From the NCBI GenBank assembly GCA_039105265.1, contig JAPFFF010000083.1:1-64000 (forward strand): 64,000 bases of DNA. Direction: 5' to 3'. The notes beneath the pieces are model-generated. The model made no database searches. It was not told the DNA's origin and worked only from the letters and a program-made list of their open reading frames with translations. Within the stretch, counting starts at the first letter, position 1. Each line of letters starts with the position of its first letter. Positions 8,585 to 23,000 of the stretch are shown piece after piece. The position numbers and the translations under genes were made by a program. This DNA comes from Tritrichomonas musculus (taxonomy: Eukaryota > Parabasalia > Tritrichomonadida > Tritrichomonadidae).

Positions 8585-11500
8585 AATAAAAATTAAAGCT
8601 TAATCTCAGTTATTCTTATTCAAACGTTTCTCACAAATGAACAGAGTTAAATAAAACACAAATCTCAAACACTTTTGTAAGATAATTGAAAACGATTTCG
8701 AAATTAATTAAAATCAGTAAAAATTAAAGCTTAATCTCAGTTATTCCTATTCAAACGTTTCTCACAAGTGAACAGAGTTAAATAAAACACAAATCTCAAA
8801 CACTTTTGTAAGATAATTAAAAACGATTTCGAAATTAAGTAAAATCAGTAAAAATTAAAGCTTAATCTCAGTTATTCTTATTCAAACGTTTCTCACAAGT
8901 GAACAGAGTTAAATAAAACACAAATCTCAAACACTTTTGTAAGATAATTAAAAACGATTTCGAAATTAAGTAAAATCAATAAAGATTAAATCGCAATATC
9001 AATTATTCTTATTCAAACGTTTCTCACAAGTGAACAGAGTTAAATAAAACACAAATCTCAAACACTTTTGTAAGATAATTATAAACGATTTCGAAATTAA
9101 GTAAAATCAGTAAAAATTAAAGCTTAATCTCAGTTATTCTTATTCAAACGTTTCTCACAAATGAACAGAGTTAAATAAAACACAAATCTCAAACACTTTT
9201 GTAAGATAATTAAAAACGATTTCGAAATTAAGTAAAATCAGTAAAAATTAAAGCTTAATCTCAGTTATTCTTATTCTAACATTTCTCACAAATGAACAGA
9301 GTTAAATAAAACACAAATCTCAAACACTTTTGTAAGATAATTAAAAACGATTTCGAAATTAAGTAAAATCAATAAAGATTAAATCGCAATATCAATTATT
9401 CTTATTCAAACGTTTCTCACAAGTGAACAGAGTTAAATAAAACACAAATCTCAAACACTTTTGTAAGATAATTAAAAACGATTTCGAAATTAAGTAAAAT
9501 CAATAAAGATTAAATCGCAATATCAATTATTCTTATTCAAACGTTTCTCACAAGTGAACAGAGTTAAATAAAACACAAATCTCAAACACTTTTGTAAGAT
9601 AATTAAAAACGATTTCGAAATTAAGTAAAATCAGTAAAAATTAAATCGCAATATCAATTATTCCTATTCAAACGTTTCTCACAAGTGAACAGAGTTAAAT
9701 AAAACATAAATCTCAAACACTTTTGTAAGATAATTAAAAACGATTTCGAAATTAAGTAAAATCAGTAAAAATTAAATCGCAATATCAATTATTCCTATTC
9801 AAACGTTTCTCACAAGTGAACAGAGTTAAATAAAACACAAATCTCAAACACTTTTGTAAGATAATTAAAAACGATTTCGAAATTAAGTAAAATCAGTAAA
9901 AATTAAAGCTTAATCTCAGTTATTCTTATTCTAACATTTCTCACAAATGAACAGAGTTAAATAAAACACAAATCTCAAACACTTTTGTAAGATAATTAAA
10001 AACGATTTCGAAATTAAGTAAAATCAATAAAGATTAAATCGCAATATCAATTATTCTTATTCAAACGTTTCTCACAAGTGAACAGAGTTAAATAAAACAC
10101 AAATCTCAAACACTTTTGTAAGATAATTAAAAACGATTTCGAAATTAAGTAAAATCAATAAAGATTAAATCGCAATATCAATTATTCTTATTCAAACGTT
10201 TCTAACAAGTGAACAGAGTTAAATAAAACACAAATCTCAAACACTTTTGTAAGATAATTAAAAACGATTTCGAAATTAAGTAAAATCAGTAAAAATTAAA
10301 TCGCAATATCAATTATTCCTATTCAAACGTTTCTCACAAGTGAACAGAGTTAAATAAAACATAAATCTCAAACACTTTTGTAAGATAATTAAAAACGATT
10401 TCGAAATTAAGTAAAATCAGTAAAAATTAAATCGCAATATCAATTATTCCTATTCAAACGTTTCTCACAAGTGAACAGAGTTAAATAAAACACAAATCTC
10501 AAACACTTTTGTAAGATAATTAAAAACGATTTCGAAATTAAGTAAAATCAATAAAGATTAAATCGCAATATCAATTATTCTTATTCAAACGTTTCTCACA
10601 AGTGAACAGAGTTAAATAAAACACAAATCTCAAACACTTTTGTAAGATAATTAAAAACGATTTCGAAATTAAGTAAAATCAGTAAAAATTAAAGCTTAAT
10701 CTCAGTTATTCTTATTCAAACGTTTCTCACAAATGAACAGAGTTAAATAAAACACAAATCTCAAACACTTTTGTAAGATAATTAAAAACGATTTCGAAAT
10801 TAAGTAAAATCAGTAAAAATTAAAGCTTAATCTCAGTTATTCTTATTCTAACATTTCTCACAAATGAACAGAGTTAAATAAAACACAAATCTCAAACACT
10901 TTTGTAAGATAATTAAAAACGATTTCGAAATTAAGTAAAATCAATAAAGATTAAATCGCAATATCAATTATTCTTATTCAAACGTTTCTCACAAGTGAAC
11001 AGAGTTAAATAAAACACAAATCTCAAACACTTTTGTAAGATAATTAAAAACGATTTCGAAATTAAGTAAAATCAATAAAGATTAAATCGCAATATCAATT
11101 ATTCTTATTCAAACGTTTCTCACAAGTGAACAGAGTTAAATAAAACACAAATCTCAAACACTTTTGTAAGATAATTAAAAACGATTTCGAAATTAAGTAA
11201 AATCAGTAAAAATTAAATCGCAATATCAATTATTCTTATTCAAACGTTTCTCACAAGTGAACAGAGTTAAATAAAACACAAATCTCAAACACTTTTGTAA
11301 GATAATTATAAACGATTTCGAAATTAAGTAAAATCAGTAAAAATTAAAGCTTAATCTCAATTATTCCTATTCAAACGTTTCTCACAAGTGAACAGAGTTA
11401 AATAAAACACAAATCTCAAACACTTTTGTAAGATAATTATAAACGATTTCGAAATTAAGTAAAATCAATAAAGATTAAATCGCAATATCAATTATTCTTA

Positions 11501-14500
11501 TTCAAACGTTTCTCACAAGTGAACAGAGTTAAATAAAACATAAATCTCAAACACTTTTGTAAGATAATTATAAACGATTTCGAAATTAAGTAAAATCAGT
11601 AAAAATTAAAGCTTAATCTCAATTATTCCTATTCAAACGTTTCTCACAAGTGAACAGAGTTAAATAAAACACAAATCTCAAACACTTTTGTAAGATAATT
11701 ATAAACGATTTCGAAATTAAGTAAAATCAATAAAGATTAAATCGCAATATCAATTATTCTTATTCAAACGTTTCTCACAAGTGAACAGAGTTAAATAAAA
11801 CATAAATCTCAAACACTTTTGTAAGATAATTAAAAACGATTTCGAAATTAAGTAAAATCAGTAAAAATTAAAGCTTAATCTCAATTATTCTTATTCAAAC
11901 GTTTCTCACAAGTGAACAGAGTTAAATAAAACACAAATCTCAAACACTTTTGTAAGATAATTAAAAACGATTTCGAAATTAAGTAAAATCAATAAAAATT
12001 AAAGCTTAATCTCAGTTATTCTTATTCAAACGTTTCTCACAAATGAACAGAGTTAAATAAAACACAAATCTCAAACACTTTTGTAAGATAATTGAAAACG
12101 ATTTCGAAATTAATTAAAATCAGTAAAAATTAAAGCTTAATCTCAGTTATTCTTATTCAAACGTTTCTCACAAGTGAACAGAGTTAAATAAAACACAAAT
12201 CTCAAACACTTTTGTAAGATAATTAAAAACGATTTCGAAATTAAGTAAAATCAGTAAAAATTAAAGCTTAATCTCAATTATTCTTATTCAAACGTTTCTC
12301 ACAAGTGAACAGAGTTAAATAAAACACAAATCTCAAACACTTTTGTAAGATAATTATAAACGATTTCGAAATTAAGTAAAATCAGTAAAAATTAAAGCTT
12401 AATCTCAATTATTCTTATTCAAACGTTTCTCACAAGTGAACAGAGTTAAATAAAACACAAATCTCAAACACTTTTGTAAGATAATTATAAACGATTTCGA
12501 AATTAAGTAAAATCAATAAAAATTAAAGCTTAATCTCAGTTATTCTTATTCAAACGTTTCTCACAAGTGAACAGAGTTAAATAAAACACAAATCTCAAAC
12601 ACTTTTGTAAGATAATTGAAAACGATTTCGAAATTAATTAAAATCAGTAAAAATTAAAGCTTAATCTCAGTTATTCTTATTCAAACGTTTCTCACAAATG
12701 AACAGAGTTAAATAAAACACAAATCTCAAACACTTTTGTAAGATAATTGAAAACGATTTCGAAATTAAGTAAAATCAATAAAAATTAAAGCTTAATCTCA
12801 GTTATTCTTATTCAAACGTTTCTCACAAATGAACAGAGTTAAATAAAACACAAATCTCAAACACTTTTGTAAGATAATTATAAACGATTTCGAAATTAAG
12901 TAAAATCAGTAAAAATTAAAGCTTAATCTCAGTTATTCTTATTCAAACGTTTCTCACAAGTGAACAGAGTTAAATAAAACACAAATCTCAAACACTTTTG
13001 TAAGATAATTAAAAACGATTTCGAAATTAAGTAAAATCAATAAAGATTAAATCGCAATATCAATTATTCTTATTCAAACGTTTCTCACAAGTGAACAGAG
13101 TTAAATAAAACACAAATCTCAAACACTTTTGTAAGATAATTATAAACGATTTCGAAATTAAGTAAAATCAGTAAAAATTAAAGCTTAATCTCAGTTATTC
13201 TTATTCAAACGTTTCTCACAAATGAACAGAGTTAAATAAAACACAAATCTCAAACACTTTTGTAAGATAATTAAAAACGATTTCGAAATTAAGTAAAATC
13301 AGTAAAAATTAAAGCTTAATCTCAGTTATTCTTATTCTAACATTTCTCACAAATGAACAGAGTTAAATAAAACACAAATCTCAAACACTTTTGTAAGATA
13401 ATTAAAAACGATTTCGAAATTAAGTAAAATCAATAAAGATTAAATCGCAATATCAATTATTCTTATTCAAACGTTTCTCACAAGTGAACAGAGTTAAATA
13501 AAACACAAATCTCAAACACTTTTGTAAGATAATTAAAAACGATTTCGAAATTAAGTAAAATCAATAAAGATTAAATCGCAATATCAATTATTCTTATTCA
13601 AACGTTTCTCACAAGTGAACAGAGTTAAATAAAACACAAATCTCAAACACTTTTGTAAGATAATTAAAAACGATTTCGAAATTAAGTAAAATCAGTAAAA
13701 ATTAAATCGCAATATCAATTATTCCTATTCAAACGTTTCTCACAAGTGAACAGAGTTAAATAAAACATAAATCTCAAACACTTTTGTAAGATAATTATAA
13801 ACGATTTCGAAATTAAGTAAAATCAGTAAAAATTAAAGCTTAATCTCAATTATTCCTATTCAAACGTTTCTCACAAGTGAACAGAGTTAAATAAAACACA
13901 AATCTCAAACACTTTTGTAAGATAATTATAAACGATTTCGAAATTAAGTAAAATCAATAAAGATTAAATCGCAATATCAATTATTCTTATTCAAACGTTT
14001 CTCACAAGTGAACAGAGTTAAATAAAACACAAATCTCAAACACTTTTGTAAGATAATTAAAAACGATTTCGAAATTAAGTAAAATCAATAAAGATTAAAT
14101 CGCAATATCAATTATTCTTATTCAAACGTTTCTCACAAGTGAACAGAGTTAAATAAAACACAAATCTCAAACACTTTTGTAAGATAATTAAAAACGATTT
14201 CGAAATTAAGTAAAATCAGTAAAAATTAAATCGCAATATCAATTATTCCTATTCAAACGTTTCTCACAAGTGAACAGAGTTAAATAAAACACAAATCTCA
14301 AACACTTTTGTAAGATAATTATAAACGATTTCGAAATTAAGTAAAATCAGTAAAAATTAAAGCTTAATCTCAATTATTCCTATTCAAACGTTTCTCACAA
14401 GTGAACAGAGTTAAATAAAACACAAATCTCAAACACTTTTGTAAGATAATTATAAACGATTTCGAAATTAAGTAAAATCAATAAAGATTAAATCGCAATA

Positions 14501-17039
14501 TCAATTATTCTTATTCAAACGTTTCTCACAAGTGAACAGAGTTAAATAAAACATAAATCTCAAACACTTTTGTAAGATAATTATAAACGATTTCGAAATT
14601 AAGTAAAATCAGTAAAAATTAAAGCTTAATCTCAATTATTCCTATTCAAACGTTTCTCACAAGTGAACAGAGTTAAATAAAACACAAATCTCAAACACTT
14701 TTGTAAGATAATTAAAAACGATTTCGAAATTAAGTAAAATCAATAAAGATTAAATCGCAATATCAATTATTCTTATTCAAACGTTTCTCACAAGTGAACA
14801 GAGTTAAATAAAACATAAATCTCAAACACTTTTGTAAGATAATTATAAACGATTTCGAAATTAAGTAAAATCAGTAAAAATTAAAGCTTAATCTCAATTA
14901 TTCTTATTCAAACGTTTCTCACAAGTGAACAGAGTTAAATAAAACACAAATCTCAAACACTTTTGTAAGATAATTATAAACGATTTCGAAATTAAGTAAA
15001 ATCAATAAAAATTAAAGCTTAATCTCAGTTATTCTTATTCAAACGTTTCTCACAAATGAACAGAGTTAAATAAAACACAAATCTCAAACACTTTTGTAAG
15101 ATAATTAAAAACGATTTCGAAATTAAGTAAAATCAGTAAAAATTAAAGCTTAATCTCAGTTATTCTTATTCAAACGTTTCTCACAAGTGAACAGAGTTAA
15201 ATAAAATACACATCTCAAACACTTTTGTAAGATAATTAAAAACGATTTCGAAATTAAGTAAAATCAATAAAGATTAAATCGCAATATCAATTATTCTTAT
15301 TCAAACGTTTCTCACAAGTGAACAGAGTTAAATAAAACACAAATCTCAAACACTTTTGTAAGATAATTAAAAACGATTTCGAAATTAAGTAAAATCAGTA
15401 AAAATTAAAGCTTAATCTCAGTTATTCTTATTCAAACGTTTCTCACAAATGAACAGAGTTAAATAAAACATAAATCTCAAACACTTTTGTAAGATAATTA
15501 TAAACGATTTCGAAATTAAGTAAAATCAGTAAAAATTAAAGCTTAATCTCAATTATTCTTATTCAAACGTTTCTCACAAGTGAACAGAGTTAAATAAAAC
15601 ACAAATCTCAAACACTTTTGTAAGATAATTATAAACGATTTCGAAATTAAGTAAAATCAATAAAGATTAAATCGCAATATCAATTATTCTTATTCAAACG
15701 TTTCTCACAAGTGAACAGAGTTAAATAAAACATAAATCTCAAACACTTTTGTAAGATAATTATAAACGATTTCGAAATTAAGTAAAATCAGTAAAAATTA
15801 AAGCTTAATCTCAATTATTCCTATTCAAACGTTTCTCACAAGTGAACAGAGTTAAATAAAACACAAATCTCAAACACTTTTGTAAGATAATTAAAAACGA
15901 TTTCGAAATTAAGTAAAATCAATAAAGATTAAATCGCAATATCAATTATTCTTATTCAAACGTTTCTCACAAGTGAACAGAGTTAAATAAAACATAAATC
16001 TCAAACACTTTTGTAAGATAATTATAAACGATTTCGAAATTAAGTAAAATCAGTAAAAATTAAAGCTTAATCTCAATTATTCTTATTCAAACGTTTCTCA
16101 CAAGTGAACAGAGTTAAATAAAACACAAATCTCAAACACTTTTGTAAGATAATTAAAAACGATTTCGAAATTAAGTAAAATCAATAAAAATTAAAGCTTA
16201 ATCTCAGTTATTCTTATTCAAACGTTTCTCACAAATGAACAGAGTTAAATAAAACACAAATCTCAAACACTTTTGTAAGATAATTGAAAACGATTTCGAA
16301 ATTAATTAAAATCAGTAAAAATTAAAGCTTAATCTCAGTTATTCTTATTCAAACGTTTCTCACAAGTGAACAGAGTTAAATAAAACACAAATCTCAAACA
16401 CTTTTGTAAGATAATTATAAACGATTTCGAAATTAAGTAAAATCAGTAAAAATTAAAGCTTAATCTCAATTATTCTTATTCAAACGTTTCTCACAAGTGA
16501 ACAGAGTTAAATAAAACACAAATCTCAAACACTTTTGTAAGATAATTATAAACGATTTCGAAATTAAGTAAAATCAGTAAAAATTAAAGCTTAATCTCAG
16601 TTATTCTTATTCAAACGTTTCTCACAAATGAACAGAGTTAAATAAAACACAAATCTCAAACACTTTTGTAAGATAATTAAAAACGATTTCGAAATTAAGT
16701 AAAATCAGTAAAAATTAAAGCTTAATCTCAGTTATTCTTATTCTAACATTTCTCACAAATGAACAGAGTTAAATAAAACACAAATCTCAAACACTTTTGT
16801 AAGATAATTATAAACGATTTCGAAATTAAGTAAAATCAGTAAAAATTAAAGCTTAATCTCAATTATTCTTATTCAAACGTTTCTCACAAGTGAACAGAGT
16901 TAAATAAAACACAAATCTCAAACACTTTTGTAAGATAATTATAAACGATTTCGAAATTAAGTAAAATCAATAAAAATTAAAGCTTAATCTCAGTTATTCT
17001 TATTCAAACGTTTCTCACAAATGAACAGAGTTAAATAAA

Positions 17040-20000
17040 ACACAAATCTCAAACACTTTTGTAAGATAATTGAAAACGATTTCGAAATTAATTAAAATCA
17101 GTAAAAATTAAAGCTTAATCTCAGTTATTCTTATTCAAACGTTTCTCACAAATGAACAGAGTTAAATAAAACATAAATCTCAAACACTTTTGTAAGATAA
17201 TTGAAAACGATTTCGAAATTAAGTAAAATCAATAAAAATTAAAGCTTAATCTCAGTTATTCTTATTCAAACGTTTCTCACAAATGAACAGAGTTAAATAA
17301 AACACAAATCTCAAACACTTTTGTAAGATAATTATAAACGATTTCGAAATTAAGTAAAATCAGTAAAAATTAAAGCTTAATCTCAGTTATTCTTATTCAA
17401 ACGTTTCTCACAAGTGAACAGAGTTAAATAAAACACAAATCTCAAACACTTTTGTAAGATAATTAAAAACGATTTCGAAATTAAGTAAAATCAATAAAGA
17501 TTAAATCGCAATATCAATTATTCTTATTCAAACGTTTCTCACAAGTGAACAGAGTTAAATAAAACACAAATCTCAAACACTTTTGTAAGATAATTATAAA
17601 CGATTTCGAAATTAAGTAAAATCAGTAAAAATTAAAGCTTAATCTCAGTTATTCTTATTCAAACGTTTCTCACAAATGAACAGAGTTAAATAAAACACAA
17701 ATCTCAAACACTTTTGTAAGATAATTAAAAACGATTTCGAAATTAAGTAAAATCAGTAAAAATTAAAGCTTAATCTCAGTTATTCTTATTCTAACATTTC
17801 TCACAAATGAACAGAGTTAAATAAAACACAAATCTCAAACACTTTTGTAAGATAATTAAAAACGATTTCGAAATTAAGTAAAATCAATAAAGATTAAATC
17901 GCAATATCAATTATTCTTATTCAAACGTTTCTCACAAGTGAACAGAGTTAAATAAAACACAAATCTCAAACACTTTTGTAAGATAATTATAAACGATTTC
18001 GAAATTAAGTAAAATCAATAAAGATTAAATCGCAATATCAATTATTCTTATTCAAACGTTTCTCACAAGTGAACAGAGTTAAATAAAACACAAATCTCAA
18101 ACACTTTTGTAAGATAATTAAAAACGATTTCGAAATTAAGTAAAATCAGTAAAAATTAAATCGCAATATCAATTATTCCTATTCAAACGTTTCTCACAAG
18201 TGAACAGAGTTAAATAAAACACAAATCTCAAACACTTTTGTAAGATAATTATAAACGATTTCGAAATTAAGTAAAATCAATAAAGATTAAATCGCAATAT
18301 CAATTATTCTTATTCAAACGTTTCTCACAAGTGAACAGAGTTAAATAAAACACAAATCTCAAACACTTTTGTAAGATAATTAAAAACGATTTCGAAATTA
18401 AGTAAAATCAATAAAGATTAAATCGCAATATCAATTATTCTTATTCAAACGTTTCTCACAAGTGAACAGAGTTAAATAAAACACAAATCTCAAACACTTT
18501 TGTAAGATAATTAAAAACGATTTCGAAATTAAGTAAAATCAGTAAAAATTAAATCGCAATATCAATTATTCCTATTCAAACGTTTCTCACAAGTGAACAG
18601 AGTTAAATAAAACACAAATCTCAAACACTTTTGTAAGATAATTATAAACGATTTCGAAATTAAGTAAAATCAGTAAAAATTAAAGCTTAATCTCAATTAT
18701 TCTTATTCAAACGTTTCTCACAAGTGAACAGAGTTAAATAAAACACAAATCTCAAACACTTTTGTAAGATAATTATAAACGATTTCGAAATTAAGTAAAA
18801 TCAATAAAGATTAAATCGCAATATCAATTATTCTTATTCAAACGTTTCTCACAAGTGAACAGAGTTAAATAAAACATAAATCTCAAACACTTTTGTAAGA
18901 TAATTATAAACGATTTCGAAATTAAGTAAAATCAGTAAAAATTAAAGCTTAATCTCAATTATTCCTATTCAAACGTTTCTCACAAGTGAACAGAGTTAAA
19001 TAAAACACAAATCTCAAACACTTTTGTAAGATAATTAAAAACGATTTCGAAATTAAGTAAAATCAATAAAGATTAAATCGCAATATCAATTATTCTTATT
19101 CAAACGTTTCTCACAAGTGAACAGAGTTAAATAAAACATAAATCTCAAACACTTTTGTAAGATAATTATAAACGATTTCGAAATTAAGTAAAATCAGTAA
19201 AAATTAAAGCTTAATCTCAATTATTCTTATTCAAACGTTTCTCACAAGTGAACAGAGTTAAATAAAACACAAATCTCAAACACTTTTGTAAGATAATTAT
19301 AAACGATTTCGAAATTAAGTAAAATCAATAAAAATTAAAGCTTAATCTCAGTTATTCTTATTCAAACGTTTCTCACAAATGAACAGAGTTAAATAAAACA
19401 CAAATCTCAAACACTTTTGTAAGATAATTAAAAACGATTTCGAAATTAAGTAAAATCAGTAAAAATTAAAGCTTAATCTCAGTTATTCTTATTCAAACGT
19501 TTCTCACAAGTGAACAGAGTTAAATAAAATACACATCTCAAACACTTTTGTAAGATAATTAAAAACGATTTCGAAATTAAGTAAAATCAATAAAGATTAA
19601 ATCGCAATATCAATTATTCTTATTCAAACGTTTCTCACAAGTGAACAGAGTTAAATAAAACACAAATCTCAAACACTTTTGTAAGATAATTAAAAACGAT
19701 TTCGAAATTAAGTAAAATCAATAAAAATTAAAGCTTAATCTCAGTTATTCTTATTCAAACGTTTCTCACAAATGAACAGAGTTAAATAAAACACAAATCT
19801 CAAACACTTTTGTAAGATAATTAAAAACGATTTCGAAATTAAGTAAAATTAGTAAAGATTAAAGCGCAATATCAATTATTCTTATTCAAACGTTTCTCAC
19901 AAATGAACAGAGTTAAATAAAACACAAATCTCAAACACTTTTGTAAGATAATTATAAACGATTTCGAAATTAAGTAAAATCAATAAAAATTAAAGCTTAA

Positions 20001-23000
20001 TCTCAGTTATTCTTATTCAAACGTTTCTCACAAATGAACAGAGTTAAATAAAACACAAATCTCAAACACTTTTGTAAGATAATTAAAAACGATTTCGAAA
20101 TTAAGTAAAATCAGTAAAAATTAAAGCTTAATCTCAGTTATTCTTATTCAAACGTTTCTCACAAATGAACAGAGTTAAATAAAACACAAATCTCAAACAC
20201 TTTTGTAAGATAATTAAAAACGATTTCGAAATTAAGTAAAATCAGTAAAAATTAAAGCTTAATCTCAGTTATTCTTATTCAAACGTTTCTCACAAGTGAA
20301 CAGAGTTAAATAAAACACAAATCTCAAACACTTTTGTAAGATAATTAAAAACGATTTCGAAATTAAGTAAAATCAATAAAGATTAAATCGCAATATCAAT
20401 TATTCTTATTCAAACGTTTCTCACAAGTGAACAGAGTTAAATAAAACACAAATCTCAAACACTTTTGTAAGATAATTATAAACGATTTCGAAATTAAGTA
20501 AAATCAGTAAAAATTAAAGCTTAATCTCAGTTATTCTTATTCAAACGTTTCTCACAAATGAACAGAGTTAAATAAAACACAAATCTCAAACACTTTTGTA
20601 AGATAATTATAAACGATTTCGAAATTAAGTAAAATCAATAAAAATTAAAGCTTAATCTCAGTTATTCTTATTCAAACGTTTCTCACAAATGAACAGAGTT
20701 AAATAAAACACAAATCTCAAACACTTTTGTAAGATAATTAAAAACGATTTCGAAATTAAGTAAAATCAATAAAAATTAAAGCTTAATCTCAGTTATTCTT
20801 ATTCAAACGTTTCTCACAAATGAACAGAGTTAAATAAAACACAAATCTCAAACACTTTTGTAAGATAATTAAAAACGATTTCGAAATTAAGTAAAATCAA
20901 TAAAAATTAAAGCTTAATCTCAGTTATTCTTATTCAAACGTTTCTCACAAGTGAACAGAGTTAAATAAAACACAAATCTCAAACACTTTTGTAAGATAAT
21001 TAAAAACGATTTCGAAATTAAGTAAAATCAATAAAAATTAAAGCTTAATCTCAGTTATTCTTATTCAAACGTTTCTCACAAATGAACAGAGTTAAATAAA
21101 ACACAAATCTCAAACACTTTTGTAAGATAATTATAAACGATTTCGAAATTAAGTAAAATCAGTAAAAATTAAAGCTTAATCTCAGTTATTCTTATTCAAA
21201 CGTTTCTCACAAATGAACAGAGTTAAATAAAACACAAATCTCAAACACTTTTGTAAGATAATTAAAAACGATTTCGAAATTAAGTAAAATCAATAAAGAT
21301 TAAATCGCAATATCAATTATTCTTATTCAAACGTTTCTCACAAGTGAACAGAGTTAAATAAAACACAAATCTCAAACACTTTTGTAAGATAATTATAAAC
21401 GATTTCGAAATTAAGTAAAATCAATAAAAATTAAAGCTTAATCTCAGTTATTCTTATTCAAACGTTTCTCACAAATGAACAGAGTTAAATAAAACACAAA
21501 TCTCAAACACTTTTGTAAGATAATTAAAAACGATTTCGAAATTAAGTAAAATCAGTAAAAATTAAAGCTTAATCTCAGTTATTCTTATTCTAACATTTCT
21601 CACAAATGAACAGAGTTAAATAAAACACAAATCTCAAACACTTTTGTAAGATAATTAAAAACGATTTCGAAATTAAGTAAAATCAATAAAGATTAAATCG
21701 CAATATCAATTATTCTTATTCAAACGTTTCTCACAAGTGAACAGAGTTAAATAAAACACAAATCTCAAACACTTTTGTAAGATAATTAAAAACGATTTCG
21801 AAATTAAGTAAAATCAATAAAGATTAAATCGCAATATCAATTATTCTTATTCAAACGTTTCTCACAAGTGAACAGAGTTAAATAAAACACAAATCTCAAA
21901 CACTTTTGTAAGATAATTAAAAACGATTTCGAAATTAAGTAAAATCAATAAAGATTAAATCGCAATATCAATTATTCTTATTCAAACGTTTCTCACAAGT
22001 GAACAGAGTTAAATAAAACACAAATCTCAAACACTTTTGTAAGATAATTAAAAACGATTTCGAAATTAAGTAAAATCAGTAAAAATTAAATCGCAATATC
22101 AATTATTCCTATTCAAACGTTTCTCACAAGTGAACAGAGTTAAATAAAACACAAATCTCAAACACTTTTGTAAGATAATTATAAACGATTTCGAAATTAA
22201 GTAAAATCAGTAAAAATTAAAGCTTAATCTCAATTATTCCTATTCAAACGTTTCTCACAAGTGAACAGAGTTAAATAAAACACAAATCTCAAACACTTTT
22301 GTAAGATAATTATAAACGATTTCGAAATTAAGTAAAATCAATAAAGATTAAATCGCAATATCAATTATTCTTATTCAAACGTTTCTCACAAGTGAACAGA
22401 GTTAAATAAAACATAAATCTCAAACACTTTTGTAAGATAATTATAAACGATTTCGAAATTAAGTAAAATCAGTAAAAATTAAAGCTTAATCTCAATTATT
22501 CTTATTCAAACGTTTCTCACAAGTGAACAGAGTTAAATAAAACACAAATCTCAAACACTTTTGTAAGATAATTATAAACGATTTCGAAATTAAGTAAAAT
22601 CAATAAAAATTAAAGCTTAATCTCAGTTATTCTTATTCAAACGTTTCTCACAAATGAACAGAGTTAAATAAAACACAAATCTCAAACACTTTTGTAAGAT
22701 AATTAAAAACGATTTCGAAATTAAGTAAAATCAGTAAAAATTAAAGCTTAATCTCAGTTATTCTTATTCAAACGTTTCTCACAAATGAACAGAGTTAAAT
22801 AAAACACAAATCTCAAACACTTTTGTAAGATAATTAAAAACGATTTCGAAATTAAGTAAAATCAGTAAAAATTAAAGCTTAATCTCAATTATTCTTATTC
22901 AAACGTTTCTCACAAGTGAACAGAGTTAAATAAAACACAAATCTCAAACACTTTTGTAAGATAATTAAAAACGATTTCGAAATTAAGTAAAATCAATAAA